From the IMG/VR virus record IMGVR_UViG_3300029309_000410, positions 1 to 21,046 of that record: a DNA stretch of 21,046 nucleotides. One strand, given 5' to 3'. The translations under genes were made by a program, and so were the position numbers. Numbering within the stretch: position 1 is the stretch's first letter; every line of letters begins with the position of its first letter. The DNA is from a virus. Shown here one piece after another: positions 8,901 to 14,604 of this stretch. The notes under the pieces are model-generated. The model worked only from the letters and a program-made list of their open reading frames with translations. It searched no databases and was not told where the DNA came from.

Positions 8901-11037
8901 TTCATTTAATAAAGATATAAAGTTGTCAGATAATGTAAAAGCTAAATTTGGCTCTTCATCTGATTTAGAAATCTATCACGATGGTAGTCATAGTTATGTA
9001 GACCATTCTGGAACAGGCGATTTAAGAATTAAATCAAGTGCTGCACTAGCTTTACTATCTTCTACAAACGAGGATATGATTTTAGCTATTCCAAATGATT
9101 CAGTTAGTTTATATTTTAATAATTCTAAAAAGTTGGAAACTACAAGTGCAGGTGTTACTGTAACAGGTTCAGGTATAATCGAAAACACAAGTGCAACGAC
9201 AAATGATTCTGTTAATGTTTTAGATTTAAAAAGTTTATCATCAGGAACAACTGCAAATGGATTTGGCGTAGGTGTTGGTTTTTTTGCCGAGAACTCAACA
9301 TATTCGACAGTTAATGAAATTGGTAGAATAGAGGTGGTTGAAACAGCTGAAGCAAACCTAAATGATAAGATGATTTTTTATGTTAAGGATAATAATGTAC
9401 TTGCTGAAAGATTAAATATAACAGGTTCAGGTGCAACTTTTGCAGGTGATGTAAGTTTATCAACAGCTAACTCAGATACTATCTTAACACTTGCAAATAC
9501 AGCTAGTGGTGGTTCAACTTGGAAAATTCAAAGTGCAAGTAGTAATTCAGCATCAGCAGTAGCATCTGGAGATTTTCTTATTAGAAATGGGTCTACAAAT
9601 GTTTTGAGATTAGATACAAGTAGTAGGGCAACTTTTTCAGGCAGAATAAGACAACACGGCTCTGATACCCAAACAGGCATAACTGTTAGTTCTGATTTAG
9701 GGATAGAGTTAAAAAATACAAGTAATACAGATGGCAACTTTATACCTATTGACTTCTTTAATTCAACAGGTTTTGTTACTGCAAGAATTGGTGCTGAATT
9801 TGTAGATGCAGGAGATAGAGATACAGATATATATTTTTGTACTAGGTCAAATGGTGGCTCACTACAAGAGAGAATGAGAATTGCAGATGATGGAATAGTA
9901 AGCCTACAGAAAAGCATTGTAGTAAATGATAAAAATAATTCAATAGCAACAGGAAATTCAGGAACTTTTGTAACAAATGATGCAAATGATTATCCAAGAA
10001 TAACAACACAAAATGCTAATGCTCAAATAGGTTTATTTAGGTCAGGAAATGCAGCAGGTGGTATGTACATAGGTGCAAATGCAAATGGGTTCTTTTTTAT
10101 GAATGATGCTTTTTCCACTAAAGTAGAAATTTCACAATCAGGTTCTATCACTTGTGATGGAGATGTAATTGTAACAGATGCAGGTCAATCATCTAAATTT
10201 GAAACAAGTGGAAATGATTTAGTTTTAACTGCAAATTCAGGTCAAACAAATGTTAGTTCTAATATTATATTTAAAAGTTCTCAAAGTGGTGGTGCATTAA
10301 ATGAAAAAATGCGTATTGATTCTAATGGAGTATTGCAATTAACTACATCAAGTTCGAGTGGTTTTGTAAATGCTAATGGAACAGCATTAGAGTTAGATGT
10401 GAATAGAAATTCTGAAACAGGTGTTTTTGGAGATACTAATAAATCACACGCTAGAATATCATTAATTGGTAATAATGGTGGTTCAACAATACAATTCAAT
10501 ACTGCTGCTGCAAATAATACAGTAGCAACAACAAGAATGACAATTAATAAAGATGGGCATTTGTTATTTAATTTAACTGATTATAGTAGTGAGCCAACAA
10601 ACGAAAATTTCTTTATTGCAGATTCTGCAAGTGGAGCATCAGTTACTATTGGAGGTCATAGTGGAACTCATACAGCAGTTTTATTTAGACATAATGGAGC
10701 AACAACTCCTGGCTCAATAAGTATAACAACAAATTCAACTGCCTATAACACATCTTCTGATTATAGATTAAAAGAAGATTTACAAGATTTTAATGGTTTA
10801 GAAAAAGTTTCTGACATTAAAGTTTATGACTTTAAATGGAAAGTAGATGAAAGCAGAAGTTATGGTGTAATGGCTCACGAATTGGAAGAAGTTTTGCCTC
10901 AAGCAGTTAATGGAGAAAAAGATGCAGAAGAAATGCAATCTGTTGATTATTCTAAAATAGTTCCTTTATTAGTGAAGTCAGTACAAGAACTAAAAGCAGA
11001 AGTTGATTTATTAAAGAAACAATGTAATTGTAAATAA
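5974..11037 (+). CDS. Large repetitive tail fiber or spike with C-terminal S74 chaperone domain
   Basis: A 1687-residue protein, the largest here. Residues about 72-150 hold a marine-phage fiber module (IPTSAAVKDFV, then DLDFSGDSGTGSVDLDSQ). Residues about 172-1065 are mainly repeats of a GxxxDLxIxHDGSxSxIxxxTGxLxI unit, with copies of KKFETTxxGVSxTG. A second module, DLTVNGTTTTVNTDTLAVED, lies at 677-696. Later parts carry RMRI-type fiber repeats. The last 93 residues are an intramolecular chaperone of the peptidase S74 type: SDYRLK at 1595-1600, YGVMAHELEEVLPQAV, and a final coiled coil. Family knowledge says this domain trimerises the fiber, then cuts itself off at the Ser of SDxRLK. The likely role is host-receptor binding. 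Confidence 0.9.
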   Translation: MASLFNTKISNTYVGLIKTIDNAVISASLRELTDGSGNQTGVFLNNAGDFKVTNILEFGSLKDTGESITITKFVDEADGIANNDNDTSIPTSAAVKDFVTSQITLEDLDFSGDSGTGSVDLDSQVFAIVGTANEIETSAGSQQLQIGIPSNPVFTGVVTADGLDLGDDEKIRLGSGQDFEIYNDSSGNIIDSKVADLIIQNTHDNKDIIFKSDDGSGGTATYFKLDGSASVTEFSLDVRVVDNKGVLFGSGGDSFIKHTGSNMILLNDTGDITFTNRADDKDIIFQSDNGSGGVENYIQIDGSEGRTTFNKTIRLNDNVQLQVGSSADLQIFHTGSLSHIRNNTGNLEIRNQTTGSSNIVFKTTTSNGLETLFSMIGADSEVLFEKTTHHNDNVQARFGNAGDLRIFHNGSNSAIQDLGTGNLLIAGTQVDIMNPDFSEYKARFLTDGAVELYHNNSKKFETTAGGVSITGTTDSTGTITVTGASSNIRVGTDTGKFLAGASNDLQIYHDGTNSYIQDAGTGSLIIEGTTSTQIKGSSFVILRSLAGENMLVCNADDSVDIYYDGSKKFETTSTGVSVTGNIVGSGNLTLDNTGDGASSAIILGGDDLGNKTNSILFSENRSSGSMTFGFTLTNEGNTSNNFIIKNHNNASTGNNALTIARDDGAITTGGNLTVAGDLTVNGTTTTVNTDTLAVEDPLISMAKDNSANSVDIGFYGRYNDGTNRYLGLFADASNSNNFKLFKGLETEPTTTVDITATGYSAASLTLDNLETLGFVDANSTISYGNSIGVLTFGSDRAILRSASGKLLELQTDGGSTTLTLDNSQNSNFAGNVSLPDSKTLNIGTGNDLKILHDGTNSVISNETGDLQIINNENDKDIVFFSDNGSGGIAEYLRLDGSDARTIASREIRTVDGVAFKAGNSGDLSIFHDGGDSSIDNLTGDLNIKNQQNSGDIIFRCDNGNGGLIDYFRLDGSEVITSFNKDIKLSDNVKAKFGSSSDLEIYHDGSHSYVDHSGTGDLRIKSSAALALLSSTNEDMILAIPNDSVSLYFNNSKKLETTSAGVTVTGSGIIENTSATTNDSVNVLDLKSLSSGTTANGFGVGVGFFAENSTYSTVNEIGRIEVVETAEANLNDKMIFYVKDNNVLAERLNITGSGATFAGDVSLSTANSDTILTLANTASGGSTWKIQSASSNSASAVASGDFLIRNGSTNVLRLDTSSRATFSGRIRQHGSDTQTGITVSSDLGIELKNTSNTDGNFIPIDFFNSTGFVTARIGAEFVDAGDRDTDIYFCTRSNGGSLQERMRIADDGIVSLQKSIVVNDKNNSIATGNSGTFVTNDANDYPRITTQNANAQIGLFRSGNAAGGMYIGANANGFFFMNDAFSTKVEISQSGSITCDGDVIVTDAGQSSKFETSGNDLVLTANSGQTNVSSNIIFKSSQSGGALNEKMRIDSNGVLQLTTSSSSGFVNANGTALELDVNRNSETGVFGDTNKSHARISLIGNNGGSTIQFNTAAANNTVATTRMTINKDGHLLFNLTDYSSEPTNENFFIADSASGASVTIGGHSGTHTAVLFRHNGATTPGSISITTNSTAYNTSSDYRLKEDLQDFNGLEKVSDIKVYDFKWKVDESRSYGVMAHELEEVLPQAVNGEKDAEEMQSVDYSKIVPLLVKSVQELKAEVDLLKKQCNCK
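6490..9168 (+). repeat. Degenerate protein-level repeat array in the fiber
   Basis: About seven or eight diverged copies encode GxxxDL[QREKS]I[FY]H[DN]GSxSxIxxxTGxLxI. Clear units begin near codons 173, 325, 399, 499, 843, 918 and 995. Several are followed by a KDIIFxSDxGSGG..YxxLDGS companion segment. Three copies of a KKxETTxxGVxxTG closing strand occur (residues 458-471, 567-580 and 1052-1065). This suggests an extended beta-structured shaft. Confidence 0.8.
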
Positions 11038-11038
11038 T

Positions 11039-11046
11039 TATATTTG
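11039..11046 (+). promoter_or_regulatory. Possible host-type -7 element (TAnnTTTG)
   Basis: TATATTTG matches the Bacteroidetes -7 consensus TAnnTTTG and lies in the 36-base gap between the fiber stop and the next ATG. No clear TTTG or TTG box is found about 20 bases upstream, so it is only a weak candidate for a lysis-region promoter. Confidence 0.25.
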
Positions 11047-11073
11047 AATATTATTAATTTAAATTTTTAAAAA

Positions 11074-11325
11074 ATGAGTAAAATAAGTAAAGAAGAACTA
11101 AAGCAATTACAAGAACAAGAACAAAAGAAAAGTGCAATATATCACGATCTAGGTGTACTAGAAACACAAAAACACAGTCTTAACCATTTATATACACAAG
11201 TTATGACTGAACAAAATGATTCTAAGAAAGAATTAGAAGAAAAGTATGGCAAAGTTAATATAGATTTAAAAGATGGAAGCTATACAGTAATAGAAGAAGA
11301 TGAAGAAAAAGGAGAAAATAAGTAA
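11074..11325 (+). CDS. Small coiled-coil phage protein (83 aa)
   Basis: An 83-residue protein with ISKEELKQLQEQEQKKSAIY, then LGVLETQKHSLNHLY, KKELEEKYGKVNIDLKDGSY and an acidic end. The first 60 residues are a probable coiled coil; the KKELEEKYGKVNIDLKDGSY turn-strand motif is one I recall from many marine phage hypothetical proteins next to fiber or lysis genes. There is no signal peptide or membrane segment. The function is unknown; a fiber-assembly chaperone or small virion component would fit the position. Its 3' end overlaps the endolysin gene by 26 nt. Confidence 0.72.
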   Translation: MSKISKEELKQLQEQEQKKSAIYHDLGVLETQKHSLNHLYTQVMTEQNDSKKELEEKYGKVNIDLKDGSYTVIEEDEEKGENK

Positions 11326-11788
11326 AAATATAAGCTATAAAGAAGCTACATATTCTGCTACTGCTACAAAGCATAAAATTAAGAATGTGCCAACAGAAGC
11401 ACACCTTAAAAATATGAAAACAATAGCAGAAAAAGTTTTTCAACCATTACGAGAGTGGTGTGAACATCCTATTCGTATTAATAGTTTTTATAGAAGTCCT
11501 GAATTATGTGATGCAATCGGATCAAATGGAAGAACCTCGCAACATACAAAAGGACAAGCAATAGATATGACTACTATGGGAGATAAAACTAATAGAGAGT
11601 TATTTGAATGGATAAAAGAAAACTTAGACTACGATCAAATGATATGGGAACTAGGTGGAGACCCTAATAAAGAGGGAACAAGTCCAAGATGGATTCATAT
11701 TTCTTATGTTAGTAAAAAAGCAAATAGAAATAGAACATTACAAGCAAAAGCAAAAGGTTCACAAATAACTTATTATGTGATGTCGTGA
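11300..11788 (+). CDS. M15-family peptidase endolysin
   Basis: A 162-residue zinc peptidase of the M15 (VanY or D-Ala-D-Ala carboxypeptidase/endolysin) type, which cuts peptide bonds in the peptidoglycan stem to open the host wall. The core is complete: PIRINSFYRSPELCDAIG at 57-74, SQHTKGQAIDM at 80-90 with zinc ligands H82 and D89, and the terminal WIHISY with ligand H133. There is no signal peptide or wall-binding domain, so export should depend on the holin encoded at 12367. The start at 11300 overlaps the preceding gene by 26 nt; no better downstream Met precedes the conserved core except M39, which would remove an N-terminal helix. Confidence 0.85.
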   Translation: MKKKEKISKNISYKEATYSATATKHKIKNVPTEAHLKNMKTIAEKVFQPLREWCEHPIRINSFYRSPELCDAIGSNGRTSQHTKGQAIDMTTMGDKTNRELFEWIKENLDYDQMIWELGGDPNKEGTSPRWIHISYVSKKANRNRTLQAKAKGSQITYYVMS

Positions 11789-11934
11789 GATACGAGGTTG
11801 CATTAATTGATAGATCAATAAGTGGTTTTACTTTTATAGTAGGGGTTTCAATACACCCAAAAGATAATGAAAATGATTTTTTAGAAATTAATCTATATTT
11901 TCTTTTTTTAGTATTACATATTAAAATATATTAA
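11785..11934 (+). CDS. Small hydrophobic phage protein, GTG start (49 aa)
   Basis: A 49-residue ORF that starts with GTG in a GTGA overlap with the endolysin stop and ends one base before the next ATG. It reads RYEVALIDRSISGFTFIVGV, then a short polar segment, FLEINLYFLFLVLHIKIY and stop. The C-terminal FLEINLYFLFLVLHIKI segment is strongly hydrophobic with a basic end. It resembles small phage proteins I recall near lysis genes, ending in xINLYFLFxxxxI. A membrane-associated accessory lysis protein is possible. The exact fit between its neighbours supports it despite the alternative start codon. Confidence 0.6.
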   Translation: MRYEVALIDRSISGFTFIVGVSIHPKDNENDFLEINLYFLFLVLHIKIY

Positions 11935-11935
11935 A

Positions 11936-12370
11936 ATGCCAATACCTAAACCACAAAAGAACGAGAAGCAAAAAGACTTTATGATGAGGTGTGTGCCTGA
12001 ACTTTCTAAATATCACAAGAAAGATCAAGCAATAGCTATGTGTTACGATGCTTATAAAAAGGTAGAATTAGAATCGTATAATGACTACCCTAAAGGTGCA
12101 TCAAACAACGCTAAAAGAGCAATAGAGTGGAAAGAAAAAAATGGTAGTTCTTGTGGTACACAGGTAGGATGGACTAGAGCTAGACAACTAGCAGACAGAA
12201 AAAATATAACAAGAGACACGATAGCTAGAATGGCATCATTTAAGAGACATCAAAAAAATAAAGATGTGCCTTATTCAGAGGGTTGTGGTGGTATAATGTG
12301 GGATGCTTGGGGTGGTTCAGCAGGTATTAACTGGGCAATAAATAAACTTAAAGAAATAGATAAAAAATGA
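11936..12370 (+). CDS. Stand-alone marine-phage domain protein (YNDYP/GWTRARQLA type)
   Basis: A 144-residue protein of two parts. Residues 1-45 begin MPIPKPQKNEKQKDFMMRCV and include AIAMCYDAY, a short unit common at the start of marine phage head-associated proteins. Residues 48-143 contain YNDYPKGASNNAKRAIEWKE, SCGTQVGWTRARQLA, RDTIARMASFKRH, DVPYSEGCGGIMWDAWGG and INWAINKLK. I recall this second domain as a C-terminal extension of phage head proteases and as free proteins; its function is not known to me. Conserved Cys, His and Trp residues suggest a compact fold that might bind metal or nucleic acid. Here it is free, placed between lysis genes, and overlaps the holin as ATGA. Confidence 0.75.
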   Translation: MPIPKPQKNEKQKDFMMRCVPELSKYHKKDQAIAMCYDAYKKVELESYNDYPKGASNNAKRAIEWKEKNGSSCGTQVGWTRARQLADRKNITRDTIARMASFKRHQKNKDVPYSEGCGGIMWDAWGGSAGINWAINKLKEIDKK

Positions 12371-12774
12371 AACAAATACTAGCAAAAATATTTGGTGGTG
12401 CAGGTAGTAGCATAGCTGATAAAATTTCAGGAGTAGTAGATAAATTTGTACAGACAAAAGATGAGAAAGCTGAATTTGAAAAAGAAATGACAGAAATATT
12501 TATGTCTCACGAATTATCTTTAGAAAAAGAAATTACATCAAGACACGCTTCTGATATGCAAAGTGATAGTTGGCTTTCTAAAAACATAAGACCTCTACTA
12601 ACTATTTTTAGTTTAGTTTTATATACACTATTTGCTATTACTGATGGCAATATAGGAGAGTTTAATATTGCAAATCAATATGTAGATTTATTAGGTCAGA
12701 TAGTAATTATGAGTTTAGGTTTTTATTTCACATCTAGGGGTATAGAAAAGACTGCAAAAATACTTAGAAAATAA
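12367..12774 (+). CDS. Holin, 3TM/GTA-holin-like
   Basis: A 135-residue protein with an N-terminal amphipathic helix (MKQILAKIFGGAGSSIADKI), a charged helix (about 25-60), and the family-like stretch RHASDMQSDSWLSKNIRPLL at 59-78. Two clear membrane segments follow, about 77-92 (LTIFSLVLYTLFAIT) and 107-122 (DLLGQIVIMSLGFYFT), with a basic C-terminus. The RPLL-plus-TM layout is typical of the holin family named for gene-transfer-agent release (3TM holins). Holins form the timed inner-membrane lesion that releases the endolysin, here the M15 enzyme two genes upstream. Its start overlaps the preceding stop as ATGA. Confidence 0.78.
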   Translation: MKQILAKIFGGAGSSIADKISGVVDKFVQTKDEKAEFEKEMTEIFMSHELSLEKEITSRHASDMQSDSWLSKNIRPLLTIFSLVLYTLFAITDGNIGEFNIANQYVDLLGQIVIMSLGFYFTSRGIEKTAKILRK

Positions 12775-12899
12775 TGCCAAAAAAAATAATATCTACTTAT
12801 AGAAAGAGGAAAAGAACCTCACACCCACACAGCAAAAATGCAAGTAGATTAAAGACATCAAAACAATACAAGAAAAAATATAGAGGTCAAGGTAGATAA
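12774..12899 (+). CDS. Tiny basic phage protein ending KQYKKKYRGQGR (41 aa)
   Basis: A 41-residue ORF in a TAATG overlap with the holin stop. It is almost entirely Lys, Arg, Ser, His and Asn: PKKIISTYRKRKRTSHPHSK, a middle segment, and KQYKKKYRGQGR at the end. I recall this C-terminal KxYRGQGR motif from many marine and Bacteroidetes phage small proteins, which supports it as a real gene. A net charge this high suggests nucleic-acid or membrane binding; the function is unknown. Confidence 0.65.
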   Translation: MPKKIISTYRKRKRTSHPHSKNASRLKTSKQYKKKYRGQGR

Positions 12900-12900
12900 T

Positions 12901-13023
12901 ATGGAAACATTAAAACACTTACTAGGAATGTGTGGAGAACCACACTTAAACATTTGGAGTATTATACTATTATTTTTAGTAATTAAACTTTTTTATAAAT
13001 ACAGAAAGTTTTATTTAAAATAA
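12901..13023 (+). CDS. Single-span membrane miniprotein with LGMCGEPH motif (40 aa)
   Basis: A 40-residue ORF starting one base after the preceding stop. The short N-terminal part has LLGMCGEPHLNIW, followed by a hydrophobic segment IWSIILLFLVIKLFY (about 18-32) and a basic tail YKYRKFYLK. This predicts one membrane helix with the C-terminus inside. Similar CGEPH-x-N-x-W miniproteins are, as I recall, common in Bacteroidetes phages, in or near lysis cassettes. It could assist the holin or act as an accessory membrane protein. It is the last gene before the main intergenic gap. Confidence 0.65.
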   Translation: METLKHLLGMCGEPHLNIWSIILLFLVIKLFYKYRKFYLK

Positions 13024-13030
13024 TTTTATA

Positions 13031-13038
13031 TATATTTG
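13031..13038 (+). promoter_or_regulatory. Possible host-type -7 element (TAnnTTTG)
   Basis: TATATTTG fits the Bacteroidetes -7 consensus. It would start a transcript about 155 bases before the NinG-like gene, placing the hairpin and T/C tract in the leader. No convincing -33 box is visible, so support is weak. Confidence 0.28.
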
Positions 13039-13058
13039 TCATCCTGTCGCAAATCAGT

Positions 13059-13077
13059 CTAAGTTGCAAAACTTTAG
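13059..13077 (+). other. Small hairpin with GCAA loop
   Basis: CTAAGTT (13059-13065) pairs with AACTTTAG (13070-13077) with one bulged T, closing a GCAA loop of the stable GNRA type. No T run follows directly, so a leader-RNA or protein-binding element is more likely than a terminator. The stem is short and could be chance. Confidence 0.3.
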
Positions 13078-13178
13078 GTAACCACTCCTATTGGATCGTG
13101 TAAATAAAATTGTTTTTTTTTTAGGGGGGTATTTTTCTTTTCTTTTTTCTTTTTGTTTACTTTTTCTTTTTTCTTTTC

Positions 13179-13192
13179 TTTGTTTATAATTA
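13179..13192 (+). promoter_or_regulatory. Candidate promoter motif, class B, copy 1
   Basis: TTTGTTTATAATTA lies 7 bases before the NinG-like ATG and contains a perfect TATAAT. A 13/14 copy is at 13664-13677 and a 12/14 copy at 17498-17511, each in a noncoding gap before replication-type genes. Confidence 0.42.
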
Positions 13193-13199
13193 TAATAAT

Positions 13200-13598
13200 A
13201 TGCCTAGAAAGGTTACTAGAAAATCATTAATAAAAAGATTAGATACAATATTTAGTCTATATATAAGACTAAGAGATGCAGATAAAAATGGTTTTTGTAC
13301 TTGTATAACTTGCAAGAAAAAGTATCATTACAAAGAATTAGATGCAGGTCATTTTTTAAGTCGCAGACATTTCTCTGTGCGATATGATACAGAGAATGTA
13401 TATAGCCAGTGCCGATATTGTAATAGATATAATGCAGGACAGCAGTATATTTATAGTATAGAATTAGAAAAAAAAGAAAGTGGATTACCTAAAAGACTAC
13501 TAGAAAAATCAAAAAAAACAGTAAAATTATCAAATGATGATCTTATTTCGTTAATAAATAGGTATAAAGAATTTGTCAAGTTAATGGAAAATAATTAA
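13200..13598 (+). CDS. NinG/Rap-like recombination nuclease
   Basis: A 132-residue protein. Residues 1-30 form a basic helix (KSLIKRLDTIFSLYIRLRDA). A zinc and HNH-like core follows: CTCITC at 33-38, ELDAGHFLSRRHFSVRYDTE at 46-65, then NVYSQCRYCNRYNAG at 66-80. This matches the lambda NinG (Rap) family, which cuts recombination intermediates such as D-loops and Holliday junctions. The spacing CxxC...H...H...N...CxxCN is complete. The C-terminal part is helical and basic. It stands alone between two promoter-like gaps, just ahead of an ERF/SSB module, so a role in phage recombination is likely. A general HNH endonuclease is the alternative. Confidence 0.8.
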   Translation: MPRKVTRKSLIKRLDTIFSLYIRLRDADKNGFCTCITCKKKYHYKELDAGHFLSRRHFSVRYDTENVYSQCRYCNRYNAGQQYIYSIELEKKESGLPKRLLEKSKKTVKLSNDDLISLINRYKEFVKLMENN

Positions 13599-13663
13599 TT
13601 TTGATAAGTTCTGTTCATTTTGTCTTTGGGGAAAAGGGGGTAAATTTAGGTTTATCTCTTTTT

Positions 13664-13677
13664 TTTGTCTATAATTA
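13664..13677 (+). promoter_or_regulatory. Candidate promoter motif, class B, copy 2
   Basis: TTTGTCTATAATTA differs by one base from the copy at 13179-13192 and includes a TATAAT-type box. It lies 54 bases before the ATG at 13732, so transcription could start within or after the inverted repeat that begins at its last base. Confidence 0.42.
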
Positions 13678-13704
13678 GGTTATTAAATATTTTTTTAATA
13701 ACTT
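13677..13704 (+). promoter_or_regulatory. Inverted repeat, possible operator or leader hairpin
   Basis: AGGTTATTAAA (13677-13687) pairs with TTTAATAACTT (13694-13704): nine perfect pairs, then a G-T and an A-T, around a six-base loop. It directly follows the class B motif, and no T run comes after it. This position suits a repressor operator or a 5'-leader hairpin better than a terminator. Confidence 0.4.
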
Positions 13705-13731
13705 AGATGTAAGTTTAATTAAAAATTTATT

Positions 13732-13929
13732 ATGACAGAACCAATAGTTGAAGAACTTAAAACTAAAGATCAAATAAACTTAGAGGAAACAATAAGGGAA
13801 TGTGAGTTTGATATTACATATCACACTAAAGAAAGAGATAGACATAACAGACATCTCGATATTCGCAAAAGAGCATTAGAGGACTTAAAGGATGAACACC
13901 AACGAAAGTATGGAGAAACACAATTATAG
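13732..13929 (+). CDS. Small charged helical protein (65 aa)
   Basis: A 65-residue protein, first of the replication operon. It opens MTEPIVEELKTKDQINLEET and continues with alternating Lys, Arg, Glu and Asp residues (DITYHTKERDRHNRHLDIRK), consistent with one long amphipathic helix. It has no Cys pair, membrane segment or catalytic motif. No family is recognised. The strong leader features upstream and the overlap with the next gene indicate a true, early-expressed protein; a small regulator or partner protein is possible. Confidence 0.6.
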   Translation: MTEPIVEELKTKDQINLEETIRECEFDITYHTKERDRHNRHLDIRKRALEDLKDEHQRKYGETQL

Positions 13930-14083
13930 TTCCTTAATGGTCAAGTATCTAAGTCATAGAGTAGAAGCATTAGAAAAAGCTCTTGATAAAGAGAAAGAGA
14001 AAACTAAGACACTAACTGGTGTTTTAGAATTTAAACAAATACAAATTGAAAAGTTAATTGATGAAAAAAGAACCCACATTTAA
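13892..14083 (+). CDS. Small coiled-coil protein (63 aa)
   Basis: A 63-residue protein with SHRVEALEKALDKEKEKTKT followed by a further helical stretch; residues about 15-60 form a likely coiled coil. The ATG at 13892 gives a 38-nt overlap with the preceding gene; a second ATG at 13910 (MEKHNYSS) would shorten the overlap to 20 nt and is a reasonable alternative. It overlaps the ERF gene by 23 nt. No family is recognised. Confidence 0.52.
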   Translation: MNTNESMEKHNYSSLMVKYLSHRVEALEKALDKEKEKTKTLTGVLEFKQIQIEKLIDEKRTHI

Positions 14084-14594
14084 TGAAAAAATTGCTAAGG
14101 TTCAAACAGAACTAAAAGCAAAAAAAACCAAGTTTAATAAATTTGGCAAGTATTATTACAGGTCAGCAGAAGATATACTAGAAGCTATAAAACCTTTTTT
14201 AATACCACTAGGACTAACAGTAAGAATTAATGAAAAACTTATTGATAGTCATACCATAAAATCAACAGCAATAATTACTGATGGTTTAATGCGAATGAAA
14301 GCAAGTGCAATAGTAGGTGTAGAACTAGATCAAAAGGGTATGCAAATGCCACAAAAATTTGGAACTGCTAGTAGCTATGGTAAAAAATATGCACTTGGTA
14401 ATTTGTTTCTGATAGATGACACACAAGATGCAGATGCCACACACAACCATAATAACAAACCTAAAATCACTAAAGGTACAAAAGACTGGTTTGATGTTAT
14501 AAAAGTTTTAAAGGCAGGTAAATCTATGAGTTATGTAGAAGAAAAATACAAAGTAACACAAGATCAAAAAACAGAACTAGAATCTTTAATTTAA
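14061..14594 (+). CDS. erf: ERF-family single-strand annealing protein
   Basis: A 177-residue protein of the ERF recombinase family, which coats single-stranded DNA and anneals complementary strands during phage recombination. Key segments are NKFGKYYYRSAEDILEAIKP (about 26-45), a middle beta region with VRINEK and IKSTAIITDG, and the hallmark GTASSYGKKYALGNLFLIDD (101-120) followed by the DADATH acidic stretch. The last 50 residues form a separate small helical part. I choose the ATG at 14061 over the TTG one codon upstream. It is followed at once by an SSB-like gene, a common pairing because annealing proteins often act through SSB. Confidence 0.82.
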   Translation: MKKEPTFNEKIAKVQTELKAKKTKFNKFGKYYYRSAEDILEAIKPFLIPLGLTVRINEKLIDSHTIKSTAIITDGLMRMKASAIVGVELDQKGMQMPQKFGTASSYGKKYALGNLFLIDDTQDADATHNHNNKPKITKGTKDWFDVIKVLKAGKSMSYVEEKYKVTQDQKTELESLI

Positions 14595-14604
14595 AAATTA
14601 TATT

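Larger units (their letters stand above)
13024..13199. other. Main intergenic region (176 bp): hairpin, G-run and polypyrimidine tract
   Basis: The longest gene-free stretch. It holds TATATTTG (13031-13038, matching TAnnTTTG), a small hairpin (13059-13077) and a T10-A-G6 island near 13111-13128. A nearly uninterrupted T/C tract then runs to about 13181, followed by TTTGTTTATAATTA just before the NinG-like ATG. No ORF or tRNA is seen. It is a probable control region between the lysis and replication genes. Confidence 0.55.
13599..13731. other. Intergenic region (133 bp) with G-runs, T-run and a perfect-arm hairpin
   Basis: It contains GGGGAAAAGGGGG (about 13628-13640), an eight-T run, the class B motif at 13664-13677, and the hairpin at 13677-13704. 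No ORF is seen. The order G-run, pyrimidine run, TTTGTYTATAATTA repeats that of 13111-13192. Confidence 0.55.

Noticed and set aside
6490-9168. CRISPR-like or tandem DNA repeat array
   Set aside because: Repeats are in frame, irregularly spaced and diverged at DNA level; they encode a beta-structured fiber.
5974-11037. Possible diversity-generating retroelement target in the fiber
   Set aside because: No reverse transcriptase gene, no template repeat and no clustered variable adenine codons near the 3' end; the repeats are spread along the gene and diverged at protein level.
11300-11325. Programmed frameshift joining the 83-aa coiled-coil protein to the M15 peptidase
   Set aside because: The A-rich overlap has no clear heptanucleotide slip site with a downstream structure, and the peptidase has its own ATG; simple overlapping genes are enough.
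13128-13181. Polypyrimidine tract as a terminator for the lysis operon
   Set aside because: The T/C run is not preceded by a strong hairpin next to it; the hairpin at 13059-13077 is about 50 bases away.
13024-13199. tRNA or other structured RNA gene in the main gap
   Set aside because: No acceptor-stem pairing, T-loop TTCGA-type motif or CCA end could be found; only a short hairpin.
14058-14060. TTG as the start codon of the ERF gene
   Set aside because: An ATG follows directly at 14061, in the same frame, and is the more likely start.
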